A stretch of 64,000 nucleotides of DNA from Dermanyssus gallinae (GCA_003439945.1 QVRM01001057.1:124001-188000); one strand, 5' to 3'. Shown: positions 33,331 through 46,661, counted from the first letter of the stretch. Translations and numbers: made by a program. The notes: generated by a model from the sequence alone, not told the origin.

Positions 33331-34637
33331 CCTAGCCCTGTTGCTGTTTCCGTTGTTGTTGGTAGTGGTTGTCGTCGTCGTTACTGTAGACGCCGCCGTT
33401 GTTGTTGTTGCTGTGGTTTTCGTCGTCTGGTAACGACTTCCGTTAGGGCCCTTCCCTCATTGCCGAGGTTCTCGAAGCTTCCGGACGACGCAGTCAATGT
33501 GAGGGTAAACCATTTGCAACCAGCGCCACGAGCCGCGCTACGATCCAACCAACAACTTGGAACTGTGAAGCGCGAGTCTAGCTACGTGTGTGTGTATGTG
33601 TGTGCGTTTGGGGGGTGATTGTCCGTAAATGTATACATATATGTGTATATGCGTGTGTGTGTGTGTTTACGTGGGGGTTGGCCAGGGGTTCAGATGGGCA
33701 GCAGCCCAGTCTGCATATGTGGATCGTGCATCCACCACCGCTTGACCTGACGGCACTTGTCCCTCCACCCACCCCTCGCTCGCCCCGCCTCGTCCAACCG
33801 CCGCCTTCGCCATCACTGCCGATCCTCCTCACTTTGGCTCCCAGTCAACACCCCCCCCCCCCCGCCCTGTCCCTTCATATCTGGGCTGGTTAATGGCGTC
33901 GTAATTAATACGCCCTCGGGGGCCACTTCCTCCTCTCGTGGCAGCCGGCTGCTCTCTCTCTCTCGCGCGCGCGCGCGCTTCTTAACGACACAGAGGCCGA
34001 CAGTGCACTCCTTACAGACTTGTATGTTGCTGCTATGCCGTTGTCGTCTGTTCTGTAAACTCGCCCGGAAGACGCTTAGACGAGCAAGCGAGAGTGGGGT
34101 CCCGAGCCGTTTCTGTCGACGTAGGCGACTTCGATGCGTCAAAACGACTCTCGTGATAAGATGAATGCTCGAATCGAGTCATAGACCGAGATCTGACTTA
34201 TTGAAGCCATTATAACTAGCGTGTGAGTGTTGACTTGATGTAAGCTTGAATAAGATGGGCCAACGAAGCACGACTAGCATTTGTACCCAAAGCAACGTAC
34301 AAAGCAGGAACGTATATCTACGTTTTGTACGAACTTGTGAACGGGCTTTATAACATCTATAGACGTGGTCTTTTCAACCAGCAGTCGAGCGGTCGTAGCT
34401 TTTTTCACGCGAATCATGGGGCGTTTCGTGTTGGCAATACGACTGTATATAGTGTCACGTATGTAAATATTGTGGCGAGTGCAATATCGGACGATACCAC
34501 ATACTCACTTGCTCGTTTATCGAAACACCGTCACTACAAGCACGTGTTAACGATATTATTAGCCTACAAAATGATATGTGAACTTTTGTAATACACTATC
34601 AATTTATGGTGAATAAACTTGAATATAGTGTCATGAT
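33331..34637. other. Non-coding island of simple repeats
   Basis: TTG/GTC triplets 33345-33425, a GT tract 33585-33670, 13 C at 33851-33863, and CT followed by CG dinucleotides 33954-33978. Overlapping frames of 80-135 codons are low complexity and unrecognised. 34180-34637 is AT-rich and empty. Confidence 0.45.
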
Positions 34638-34651
34638 GAAAAGTTTGGTCT

Positions 34652-34827
34652 CCTTTCGGGGCTGAACTTCAGCCAAGAGTTAACGTCCATAGGACTGCTT
34701 TTCGCATTGCTTCATAGACGGAACCCCATAAATACAAATGTGCATCAGTGGGGTTCGAACCCGCGCACCTATGTGTCTCCCCCGGTCGCGAAGCGCAGAC
34801 GCATGCCACCACCCCACCGGGCTCGAC
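34652..34827 (-). mobile_element. SINE-B copy 5 with exact target-site duplication
   Basis: A 176-bp minus-strand copy between perfect 14-bp duplications GAAAAGTTTGGTCT (34638-34651 and 34828-34841), which fix both ends of the family: 5' GTCGAGCCCGGTGG and 3' GCCCCGAAAGG. B box GGTTCGAACCC. The tail hairpin is present in a changed form (GGCTGAAGTTCAGCC). Confidence 0.94.
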
Positions 34828-34841
34828 GAAAAGTTTGGTCT

Positions 34842-35265
34842 AAGAAGATGTCTTGCATAGTTTTGTACAATCCTACACTTGTAGTGTATGTATCGTAAGT
34901 CACGGACGAATTCTGTTGATACTCTGTAAAGCTCCTTTGTCAAACGTACGTTGCGTCAACAAAGCTCACGAAAATACGCTGTGAACTCATGGGGAGGCTT
35001 AGCCGATGATTTCACTCCGACTCTTATTTAGCAGAATCCATTGTAGAGAAGGTTGTATTAACTAGCAGCAATAAAGTGCATTTCTTTGCTTCTCCTTTCC
35101 TGGAGGCTCTCATAAGCCCGTGAGTAGACATGAAACGATGACGAGATGATCATGCATTATTCCGTCTCCTTACTCAAGTTTAATTTTTCCGAGTTAAACA
35201 GAGTATGAAACAAAATTATTTTGAGAAACAAGACAGAAACCGGAAGCCGTCAAATAGATTATTAG

Positions 35266-35296
<31 letters not shown>

Positions 35297-35342
35297 CAAG
35301 CTATGTGTCTGACTAGGCAATTCTCGCGATTCCTTGTGATTC
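34842..35342. other. Non-coding spacer with TA array
   Basis: Nothing recognised apart from (TA)n at 35269-35296. Confidence 0.55.
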
Positions 35343-36520
35343 TCAACGCGATATTTGGGCCTCTTTTCGTGTATCAGTGTCATAATGCTTTATTTGAAGA
35401 GATTTGGATAGATCTATGGCAACTTCGTATGGCCGCTCACCCAAGATACCCGCATGGGTAAGACGGATTTTACTGGAAACCAGGTTGAACAATGATAAGA
35501 AGTGACATGCTACAAGTCCAACTTTCTCTTCGTCTGTCGATGCCAAGTGCGATTGATTCCCAGGACTCGTTGCTGGTGAGACGCGGCTTGGTCTAGCGAA
35601 TCAGGAATCGGCTGTTCATGACACTCATGGTTGTCTCGGTTAGGCTACGGAAACACTTGTTTGCTGCGGTGAGTCACCGATGATATGTAGTAGGCGAGAC
35701 GGGGCCTGGATATGAAAAATGAGCCTCTCTCTCTCTCTCTCGAGCTTTTTGTCGACCACATTAGGAATATAAGCTTCGATCAGAAAGCAACAGCACCGCG
35801 TTACCTTGTTGTGCAAAGCTAGTTAACATCGCAGCTACCTGTTATAGCAAGAACACCTTTCAGTCAATCAGGCTAAGATGGTACGCCATCTCGATATTAT
35901 TTTGTTGAAAGTTGAACCCACACAGCAGTTGAACTGATTCGCTAACGTCAATTTTGAAATCAAACGAGATGATCCTGTTATGTCACAGCTGACAATTTCA
36001 TAGATGTCAGAATCACTGGTCAGGAAATCGAGGCTGGAGCCGGAGTGATGTGTGGGGCCGTCGGTAAGCTGGAATTAATGTGTTCTTAACGTTACAGTTG
36101 ACGAAACGAGATCCCATTGACTCCGTAATGGAGCTTTTCGAAGCCCAGTCGATTCGAGTTTTTTTTTTTTTTGTTCTGGGAGGTTTCGGTAATGCATAAT
36201 GCACATGCGCCACTAGCAGCCTGCGTGACTAGTGTGAGACTCGCAAACCCACTAAACCCGGATTCCTCCCCACCCCCCCAGGCTCGGTATTACTTTGGCA
36301 TTACATCGAAACCGTGGGAGAGGCGTCCCTGCCGTTCTCCTTCAATCAGCTCTATCCCTGACTATCATCCCGCATGTCTACCTGCGGTTGGATAGGGGGA
36401 TGCCATTCGAGGGGGATGCCGATTCGAGTAGCCGAGGTAAATTAAAGTCATTAATGATGGTCACGGGTCCGTCAAGCTAGCGGTGGAAGTTAATCGCGTC
36501 GCAGCATTCGTTGATTCGTT
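35343..36520 (-). pseudogene. Degenerate LINE, endonuclease to RT linker
   Basis: Minus-strand remnants in order: DAINFHR and LDGPVTIINDFNLPRLLE around 36515-36425 (endonuclease GDFN motif with Gly replaced by Asn; the NDFN codons are 36441-36452). Then NVKNTLIPAYRRPH and LDFLTSDSDIYEIVS around 36085-35975 (the LDLIL block before SDH), then STDEEKVGLVACHFLSLFN around 35540-35485, typical of the endonuclease-RT linker. Stops and frameshifts are frequent and no RT follows below 35343. The pattern fits jockey/CR1-type LINEs, different from the R1-type element at 11-17 kb. Confidence 0.6.
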
Positions 36521-36839
36521 GCAGGCGGCAGAGTCGAACGCCAGAATTCGATACAAATCAGAAAGAGAAATTAGATCAATATCGTTAGATGCACTGTAAG
36601 AGAGAATCTAATCAATCGTTCCTTGTCTTGCTGCAGAGCGAATGTTCCGATAAATATAGTTTGAACATCTATAATTTGTTCGAAGACAACGTTGGCGAAC
36701 GGCGCTGTCGCTGTTTATCAAATTTCTAATCATTAACAATAATTAAATCTCTAATCATTAACATGAATTAAATAACATTATCAAATTTCTCAACCGCGTT
36801 CTCGCGCGGCAGAAGACCGACGCAAAACTTGATGACACC

Positions 36840-37321
36840 CTCGGTGCCTAGAAATCGAGGTCTGTGGGTCACTGTTCTCTTGTTTTCATCTCTTGTACAA
36901 ATCGGTAAAACAAACAAGTATGCTAATTGTATTTGGGCCTAAGTTCTAGGCAGATGGCGAAGGTTTGGGGCGATGTTCCGATGATGTCTTATGAGGCCGT
37001 GACGCCCCGGACAATCCAGGAGATGAATAAACGTTTCCTGTTGTTCTGGGCAACGGTGGGAACAGGGTTGTCGGCACACACAATAATAATCACTTTCGGA
37101 GCATTTACGCTTGATCGGAGGCACACGCATCCTACTATGAGTGTTTACCAAGTCCCTCGGTTGAGCGCGACACATTTGAAAACGATCTGAGAGACTCGAT
37201 TGATCGAGCTTCTACACGCGGTTGAGTATTTGTCATTAGATGAAAACGCGGACTTTACCTTATCTAGTTTGTTTAGCTGTGATGCGCTAAGATGCTACCA
37301 TATTACCCGGATGCCGTAGGC
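36840..37321 (-). pseudogene. Degenerate LINE C-terminus with R2-like Cys/His motif
   Basis: The minus strand reads MAAYGIRVIW (37321-37298), then LSASQLNKLDKVKSAF; then at 37175-36939 RMRVPPIKRKC and CSHRCPEQQETFIHLLDC followed by PGRHGLIRHHRNI. C-x3-C-x8-H-x3-C followed by H...RH resembles the motif between RT and endonuclease in R2-clade elements. Downstream, another frame reads TVTHRPRFLGTEGVIKF, resembling the EPR..T..G..KPDLV start of an R2-type nuclease, with the PD core lost. Dead. The assignment rests on spacing and residues seen by eye. Confidence 0.5.
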
Positions 37322-39396
37322 CGCCATCGAAGCAACCTTCAGATCAAGGTCCGCTTTTAGTGTGCCCAGAGAGTATTGTTGAGTCTTTCCAATTATCGAC
37401 AGACTTTTTCACACCGGTTTGCCGATGTGTTATCCGAAGGCTGTGCCCTTCATCCAAAAGGTTTCCCCAATGTAGCAGAAGGTCTTAACGAGCTCGGCTG
37501 CACCAGTACTAGTTCTCAAGCGATTAACACGAGCAAGCAATCCTCTGGGTCGATACTTGATGACCTTGTATTTCTCGGCGGTAATCTAAGGACTTGTATC
37601 CATCAAATGTTGATATCCCTTGAATTCCACATTATCTTTGCAAAATGGAGTCGCAAATATGTATGCTGCTGTCGATATCCTTGGAAGAGCTTACTGTCCG
37701 TTGGATAGATAGTCCTACAAAGAATATCGAAGTTCACCCAACATCCCACATTCAATCCCAGAGACCATCATCAGTATGATATCTGCATCCTAAAGCGATC
37801 AGAGCGAGGCTAACTCAGAGCCGGAAGGGGGGGGGCTGAGTTCGGACACGCACTCGGTCAGTTCACACCCAAAAGGAAATCTCAAAGCGCTGACCAAGTA
37901 CTAGGTAGGTCAGGTCCGCGATAGTCCGAATAATTGTTGAATAGTCACTGGCAGGGCAGTTGTGCTTGCAGATCGCGCATAACAAGCTCTGCGTATTGGC
38001 ACTCCATCACTGTAACAATTGGGACGTTCGATCGCACGGTAGCCGAGCGAGCAACATCCGAATTTTTCGGCAGACACGTTGCAAAATGCACAATTTGATG
38101 CTTTCATTTTGGGGCTGGGCTGGTCGTTACAGGCCATACATAGACGATTTAGCAATAGCAGGAAAGCTAAAAAACAGTTAGCGCACAGCGACACAGACGG
38201 CTAAAACGTGAGTAGCTATGCCGGAATAACTATTACTCTCTTTTCGGCGTGTCTGCGCGTGACCTGTGCGCAAATTACGCGTACTGCGGGTATCTTTCTT
38301 GCAAATAGAACGCTGACCAGATGCGCAACTGTCTAAAGTTACATTGCCTTGGTCTGTCGATATTGGGAGGCAAGGCATATAGGATATAGGGTATGTGGCA
38401 AGGAATTCATATTGTCACATTATCAAGCCCAGTAACTGTATGGGTAGGTGACTGCCACTGATTCCGGACCAACTGGTTAACGCCCCAAGCCTAGTCAACC
38501 AGATGCACCTGTCGGGGTGCCTGCTGTGTTGGCTTAATAGACATAAGGACAAAAAAACCTCTTGTTTCCTCTTGAGCTGAAGGGCGTAATTAATAGAAAG
38601 CTTGTAGTCGTGTAGTGTAAATGTAGTCGTGCCAGGCCCTGAGATCTGGCTCCTTGGTCAATTGCCTGTGCTTCGTCCGCTTCCAATCATCCTGCCTCCC
38701 AATCATCTTAAGGGCGTTCTCGCTGAGGTAAAACGAGATTATCATCGGCAAGTTTGGCGGTACGCGTTTTGTCTTCAGGGCCACCATGAATAGTCCGAGT
38801 TTGTTGTACTGAACGCATCTCGCACAGACCGCAGGACGAGTAAAACGGAGCTTCTAGTCTTCTAGTGCGACCGAGTGGTTTCTTGTAGTGATAATAATTT
38901 CATAGTTGCGAGCTACTCAAAAGCATAAATCGCATGTTAACAATAAAGGGGATTCAAACAGAATGAAGGCTAACGAGAGCTCATAAGGAATGCCTAAAAA
39001 GGTTAGCCAAGCCTGAGAGTAGTATTCGCTTAATAGGATTCCGGAAAAAGAGAGCTGCTAAAAGGTCTAGGAAAATTGAGTGTCTTAGCCACTCAATTAT
39101 ACGAGCAGTAGCTGAGATTCTAACATTACGAACTACTACTGGCTTAGTCTCCACACAAAACACACATTAAATACATACGAGAAATGTACTACTTAGCAAG
39201 TATTAGCAGAAAAGTGCGTTTACCATAGGGCAACATACACACGCAAACCACAATCGCGTGTGTGATATTGATAGCAAATGTGTATTGTCTAAAACAATGT
39301 TGTTTAGGAAACCGTGGCGGACAGGGCAACATGTGTCTTCTGTCGTCGTACTCCCCTGCATATATTTCCGTTTACCGTGGCGCCAGTATTCTCTCT
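37322..39396. other. Non-coding DNA, possible further LINE debris
   Basis: Minus-strand frames of 94 codons (37910-38194), 66 codons (38178-38378) and 65 codons (38590-38787) could be decayed upstream parts of the LINE at 37 kb, but no RT motif is clear. Otherwise nothing. Confidence 0.35.
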
Positions 39397-40421
39397 TTAT
39401 ATATATATATATATATATATATACAATTGTGTCTGCATAGCCTACACAATTGTATATATATTCCCACTGCTATAATTACTGTTTAACACGCTTGTTAACA
39501 TCGATCTACACTTTAGCATGATTGTGCAGGTTCGAATGGCTAATGGGAGAGAGCTGTTTGGCAACATGTCAATTGACAAGGGAACGCTCCCCGAGGTGTG
39601 CAAGGGGAAGGGCGCCCGCAATCTACGCCGCTCCTGCAAAGGCGGAGTTGTCTGTGGGGCACCGTTGCTGTTGCTGTTGCTGCTGCTGCCGCTGCCGCCG
39701 CTACCACCACCACCACCGACAACACAGGACGCAACTAAGTGGCACGAAGAAAGGCATCGAGGTACGAGAGGCGTTTGGTATGCCGTCGGCGTACGTTCAG
39801 TAGCAGCAGGAGCAGAAACAGCAGCCAGCCATTGCAATTGCATGGCCAACCTCCCGCCGACAGCTAGGGGTTGTGGAGGGGAATAGCGGACGGAGGGAGA
39901 GAGAGAGATACAGATAGATAAATAGATAGATAGATAGATAAATAGATAGGTAGGTAGGTAGAAGAGACAGGGAACGGGAGAAAAGAGAGAGAGTTAGAAA
40001 CGGGGAGATACCCTATACTGCGAGGAGGACTGGCGAGAGTCGGCATAATGGAGCATCATGGGGAACCGGTAACGACGGTGACACTGTGCGGCGAGCCCGC
40101 CGTGTTTTCCCATTCCCATGGGAAGGCGCGCGCCCTAAGTAGCCTTGCCACTTATGGAAGGGCAACAGATCCACTCGGCTTGTTGGCCAACTGCGAACAG
40201 CAGCAGGAGCAGTCGTAGACATTGAAACAGCAGTAGCGGGGCGAGGAGCAATCGTTAGTATGATCAAAATTGCCTGCGTCTTCGATCCAGCGAGGATTAC
40301 TTACTTACTACCTCGCCCGTCGGGCCAGACGGGCCGGAATACAATGTCTGCACATTGAAACAGGTCATTGTTTGGCATGGCGAGTCACTCCCATAGCTAA
40401 CGCAAAATGTAAACATTTATT

Positions 40422-40453
<32 letters not shown>
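39397..40453. other. GC-richer island between two TA arrays
   Basis: (TA)n at 39397-39423 and 40424-40453 bracket a segment with CTG/CTGC repeats (39664-39715), AGAT/GGTA tetranucleotides (39895-39960) and CpG-containing DNA. Plus-strand frame of 122 codons (39518-39886) and minus-strand frame of 135 codons (39442-39849) overlap and are low complexity. No gene called. Confidence 0.45.
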
Positions 40454-40455
<2 letters not shown>

Positions 40456-42150
40456 AGAAAGAGAATCAGCAGCAAATGTTTTAATTAGTCTGAACTACAA
40501 TCAACACATCTAGAAACAACCATTTAGCAAAACAGTCCAGCAACTCGTACAACCGATCATTCAAAGTTTTATTTCCTCTGTTCGAGACGTATCCGCCACC
40601 AGGGAAAATGTTATGTTGTGCCTCAATTTGCTCTTTTTGGAAAGTGGAATATTTTTGTTAGCTACAAAGTTAATTAACTTACAATACCTGAAAGCACAAT
40701 TTTACGAACGCTTTTAACTAAACCATTGTACTTTCGTTTTACTTCGTTGACGGTGCGAGGTACAGAAAATATGGCAGATTGATGTTCAAGCTTGCATATG
40801 TATGGTCTAAACCAGCTTATATGAGCATGCCTACTATTTATTTAATCATAATAATGTGTAATGGATACTATTTAACTCAGGGGTAATTCGCCTAGTGATT
40901 GCAAGTCATCGGGGCAAGCAGATAAATCTGCACTATGTCTTAAAGCTCAAAAGAAGGACCTTAATAGCGAAAGTCCCCTATGTTCACCCAGAAGCAGGAT
41001 TTTAGTCACTAACCACCTACAGCTTTGTTGTTTAACGTGAAACGCCGGCAAAAACACTTAGGACAGAGAGTTAGATACCTCTAACAACTCCAAGGCTCAT
41101 TTGTCAGTCATCTTGCATCGCCATAGCAGATTTTGAAGAGCTTATGTCGTATAAAGCGAGTTCCAGGCCTGTACATAGGCGATCTTAAATAGCTATTTTA
41201 GTAACGTCGCCCCTAAGTAAGCCATCCTCTATGTTCGACAGGTTGAGCGCAGATTCAGCGACTAGAGCGGAGTGATAGAGATAACCAAAGCGTTGATTCC
41301 CGAATACAGCAAGCTTGCTCTGTATGGCGTGCTAACTGAAGGGCATTAGGGGGGACTGTCTTTAACAAGTGGTCCCACTAATATTGCGATCAAATGCGTT
41401 TTTGAAATCCAGATTACGCGAATTACTGTATGAAGAACATTTTATTCGAGCAAGAGGAAGAGATCATTACAGAGCTTTACAATGGCACCAAACGTGTAGA
41501 ACACCCTGACAGCCAGTCGTTTGGGAAGTACTACAGTCATGGGAGTTGTGTTTGCCAAACCTTCGGGCGCTGAAAGGGACTAAGGGCGTCCTGACTTTAA
41601 TTTATTGTCTATCCCACTGTAGTTAAATTGTGTGATTCGGCGTATTTGTTCATCCTTAATTTAGTTCCTCTTGCTTTAAAGTGGGGTGGACGCAAAATCA
41701 CTTTGGTCATGTGCTGGACAAATAGTGATTCTAACTTGTATGTCAATTACTTGAATTCTGCCTACAGGATTGTATTGCAGCTGGAATTAAGTTTGGTTTC
41801 TGTTTATTTCACATTTGCTAATTCTGATCTCAAGCTCAACTAGATGGGTAATGGCTTAAGTCCTACTAGGCAAGGTGAGTTGTGGCGCGTACGGATATCG
41901 CCCCGAGCTTGCTGTGAACGTCAGCTTACGCATCTGCAGGCTACATAAGCAAAAATTAAATAATGACTCTCTTAGCCTTGCTTTTTCTTCATTATCCGCC
42001 TTGGATAGTTGGACTTTAGATTTTTGTTTGCATTGAAATAACTATAACTAACATGGTATGTCATAATAATAACCTACACACGACGAATAATGTACAAAGG
42101 CTCTATTGGTGTTTTCGCCCTCCATTTGCAGGAGCGACCTAGAGCTTGTA
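40454..42150. other. AT-rich DNA, nothing recognised
   Basis: No frame above about 71 codons and no repeat family recognised. Confidence 0.55.
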
Positions 42151-43014
42151 TTATGCCCATCTAATAATAATAATAATATGCCTAAGAGTGTCGTGGACAA
42201 AAAATCCCTTTACTATTAAAACACTACCCAGACAGAAGTATGTAAAGGTGACCACAAAGAGAGTTTTCGTGTGCGTATGAGGCGTGCCAACAAAATTGAC
42301 TAAAGTTTTACCAGATGCACGCAAACAAAAGAAACCAATAAACGCGTTACACCCGCGTCTTGGTGTTCGTTTGTGTACTCTGACCGGTTGCCCAACCGGT
42401 TGGCAGCCAAAAGACAACGACGACGATGGCGGCCAGAGGACCGCCGGCAACGCAGGGTTAGCAGTAGAGCTGGTTACGTGCAAGCCACACTGCTTGTGGC
42501 CATCACTTGCCATGGGCGACCCTTGCACGGCGAATGACTGCGTAGCGACGACGAAAGGAGGAACACGGTGCCTCAGTGGCACGGCGGAAAAGTGATCGTC
42601 GTGGGGGTCCGGATGACATTTCTGCCTCGGCTGTACTCTGCCGAAATATATCACTCGCGAACGCGGACAAACAGCCATTTCCCATTTGGCAGCGCTGGAC
42701 GTTGCTGCTGCTGCTGTTGCTGTTGGACGTTCCGGCCTTACTGTTGCCGGCCAGGCGCTGTACAGTAAACTCTTTCTCCTCGTCGTCTTCCCCCAGCCTC
42801 GATCTCTTTCTACGTCGCCAAGACGGAGACGATGGAAAGGATGGGAAGGACCGGGCAGCGCGTTGCCTAGCGCCGGTGACCTGGCAACCCCCAGCGCGAT
42901 GGACGCAAAGACTCGGCGGGGCCCCTCGGAGGCTCGGCAAACCCGGCAGGAGGACTGGTCCATGTGAACGTGCATATAATTCATCCACCGGCTGCCGACT
43001 ACTTTATTGGTCAT
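42151..43014 (-). other. 287-codon open frame, unrecognised
   Basis: The longest open frame outside transposable elements. The product is Pro/Arg/Ser-rich, changes character along its length and ends in a hydrophobic stretch made partly by ATT repeats. Other frames on both strands are also open here (161 minus, 182 plus), suggesting few stops because of GC-rich composition, not selection. No domain, signal peptide or splice context is evident. I think it is chance. Confidence 0.2.
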
Positions 43015-43620
43015 ATTTATTGCAAGGTGCTTCTCGACCTCATCATATCAGCCCAACTGGCCCCGGCTGCCCGGCTGTCCCCAAACCCATGCTGATCTCA
43101 CTTCAGCAGCGGATGCTGGCATAGCTACTACGACGGATGGTGGTACTGGTGTTGTTTTTGTTGTTGCTGTTGTTAGTTTTGTTGCTGCTGTTGCTGTTGT
43201 TGTTTCTGTTGCTGTTGTTGTTGTTGTTGATTGTGCTTCTGCCGCTGTTGATGAGAATGGCAGGGACATTGCTGCAAGGCCCCCTCGGCAGCGCCACACT
43301 CCCAAGTTACCCTTGGGAGAAGGCGACGTCTTCTTCACGCGCCAGCTATACCCTCTTGCGAGGCAAGAAGGCAATTGGTGACACGGCATAAGGTCAGGTC
43401 ACGCAATATCACGGTGATCGATCATCACCGACGGTGATTTACCACGATTATTATCGACGACGACAACGACGACAACTCCATCCTCATATTCTTTAATGCT
43501 ATCACGAGCATTACCATCATTGCTATCATCAGAGTCCTATGATACATCTTCTGCTTTCGCGTCGTCGTTGTCGTCCTTTGTTACTTCTTCTTCTTCTTCG
43601 GAACGATAACTGTTTTGCTG
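43015..43620. other. TTG/CTG-repeat island
   Basis: Interrupted TTG, CTG and TTT triplets span 43140-43255. Val/Leu- and Asn/Thr-rich frames are repeat translations. CGA and ATC triplets lie at 43450-43530, TTC at 43585-43600. Confidence 0.5.
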
Positions 43621-45895
43621 GGATATTTACATGTGTCAGCGTGTATCGCGCTGTCCTCTGCATGACATGTCTCCATCAGATGGGGAAGATGCCAATTTGT
43701 TAAACCAAATCTTGATAGGTGACGTCCTGCCCTGCCGTTGCTAACAACCTGGCGTTTGACACGTTTGAAACGAACTAGGTACAATGACGTAATATCACAT
43801 ACAAATAGTAGGCCAAAGACTAAATCTAGACATACCTTATATTCAGAGACTGAACTGCCGTGACCTTTTTCCTTTCATGACATTTCAGCTGCATGCCACA
43901 TGCGCGTGACGTGCCTAACGCTTATCGACCGGATACTATCGCTAAATTCTCTCATACAACGGTACTTGCCGTGATTAAAAAGGTCTATACTACAATCGAA
44001 GCACAACAGGCAAGTTTAGCCACATACCTTTCGAAACACATACGTTCAGACGCTCAGTTCCGACAATAGTAAAGTATTCTCGAAGACGGTGCTCTGCCCG
44101 GCATTGGTCCAACTGTACCTGTCATCCGGCATCTGCATCGGGTCCAGCATTAAAGATAATACAGTAATAAGGCCAATCAAGGCTATACTAAGCTAGCGCT
44201 GGTCATTTTAGGAGGTATTTGCTTATTCAGAAAAAGGCAGGTTCTTGTCCGAGACAGTCCTCTGGGCTGTCTTCTCAGCTCCTGTTAGGGCTACAATGGT
44301 TAAAATGTAGACATTTTTGCTCACGAGTTATAACAAAACAGATTGATCCACAGAGTGCGATGTCTCACATTATCTTAGAGAATAAAGATGGCTATCTTTT
44401 CAAAAATGACTCCGACTTTGTTTACAATGTTGTAAACAAGAAAACGAAAAATATGGGGCGTGAAGGAAAGTAGTAGGAAAAGAGCTCTGCTACGTCCACC
44501 CCATGTGTTGGTATCGTCGACAAGGAACGAAGCGTGAAAATAATACACGTTTCTTTTATCAAATCATCGCCACATATTGTGTAACTGAAGTAAGTCATAT
44601 GGCTGCAGACTACTCCCAAATTCCTTGGAAATTTCTCGGAATTGCAGATCAATGCCTTAAGCTTTAATAGCCACACTAGGCGCTGGTTTAAACTTGTGCA
44701 TGGTAACAAATATGATATACAAAAAAAATATATAACACATCCTTCGCAAGCCCGGGATTACAGGCTTGGCATATTTCTCGGAGTGCGTAGTAACGTGCAG
44801 TGCACGCATGGTTCTCTTTTGGTTTTGCGAAACACTATTGTTTTGCAATACATATCTTGCGACGACTCGGATGCTCCGATCCAGATGCCATATGCTTGCC
44901 CGTTAAGGTGTTCCATTAGAGCCATTGATAGTGGGCTTTCGCGATTTCTGCTGCAAATAAAGTTCTAAATAAGAATTGGAACCCTTTCTACGTTGTACTG
45001 CTTTGTTTTGCCGCATTTGTCGTATTTTTGTTTTTTTGACATACCGTTGTGTCGTTAGCGCCTTAGATTATCTCTCCAGAGGTTCTGTCGTAGCTGAACG
45101 TATTCAATTGTTCGTGTGTGATGTCTGATCATTTTACCTGAGATGTGACGCTGAGTTTACTTTTTTCGCGTACTAGCTTATCTTATTCTGCACTTCTCTT
45201 TGTCAAATGCAATCTATTGTAGTTTGCTGCTGTTCAGCGGTTGCAATGCCATTGAATGTCGCAGTATACTCTAAGGCTCATCTTGGTCTCCTTACTGACT
45301 TCCGAAAATATCTTTAGCTCGTCCAGGCAGGTTTGTCGCCGCATCGCCGCTTTTTATGTTGAGTAAGCCCAATACTACGAGGCAGCCTTCTACCTTTTCG
45401 AGGCAGCATTCTAGAGCTCTAGAACAACTAAAGGGATACCAACGTTCTGGTAGGTATGTCTAATTAATGGAAGGCCGTGATCGAGTACAAATGTGCAAAT
45501 TGTACAAAATTCTAATATTGCACATAAAATCTTACCAGCAATTTTACTGGCTTGACCTCGCTTACGTATATGGCAAACATTCTAGAATACTCCGTGAATC
45601 AACTATATTTATAGTATATACAGGAACTACGTTCTATCCTTAGCAGATATAGATTCTAGTCCTCTGTAATTTTTAGAGATTGTTTTCCTATGAGAAGTTA
45701 CTCTGACAGATATTTCACGTTGGTTTCGTAGAGTGGGCAGAAATCTCTCTATATTTAAATCTACTTTCAAGACATCCTCCCCTTGGCTTCTAAATTATAA
45801 GAATTTAATACGTGACCAAGCATACCTCACAAGATTTTCTCTGGCACAACAGCGTCACGTGCCATTGTCTTGTATTCTGCTCGCATGAGCGTCTT

Positions 45896-45931
<36 letters not shown>

Positions 45932-46600
45932 TTGGATTGTTTAATTACGTTTACTGACGTGCAAATACATTTTTTTAAATGTTTTTTAAATAAAAACAAA
46001 ACAAAAATGTTTAACTCTTTTAACGTTTAACAATTTTCTTTTTTTATTTATTTTAGTGATTTTTATGGTATTTAGAGCAAGCTCCAGATCCTTCTTTCAC
46101 GAGCAGAAAAACGTAACCGAAGATTATTCGATTAATAAGAGCTAAGGAAGCTGTGATCTTCTTAGAATAGCAGTAATAACCGTAGAGAAAGTTACTAACT
46201 GGTAAACGCACAAGACAAAAACAGAATAGTTAAACAAGGTGCGTTGTACAGGATCAAAAACTCTGCCGAAAACCAGCTGCCTTCTATTTATAAAAAAAAT
46301 TGCTATCGAACTCACCCAATACCGAAGCGATTTATGTGTGTATTCAACACCCGGCCTATAGTGTCTGACCCAAACAAAACAATTTTAATCAATTGCTAAT
46401 CAATTTTACGATTTAGCTTAGAATAGTGACGTAGCTGTATTCTGTATTGCTGCTTTCGCAATATGCAAAGGGTTGTTGTGTTAAGAATTTTTTTCAAATT
46501 ATGTTAGCCAGCAATGGGTGGTTATGTCGAGAATTTGAAAGCAAATTGGGATTTGGATAGGGTTCTGCATCTATCTGTTGAGGTATATGCATACACGTGG
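43621..46600. other. AT-rich DNA, nothing recognised
   Basis: Contains (TA)n at 45897-45928 and T/A-rich tracts at 45960-46060. Short frames (up to 108 codons) are unrecognised. Confidence 0.5.
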
Positions 46601-46621
46601 ATAAGCACATGTAAAATAGCT

Positions 46622-46661
<40 letters not shown>

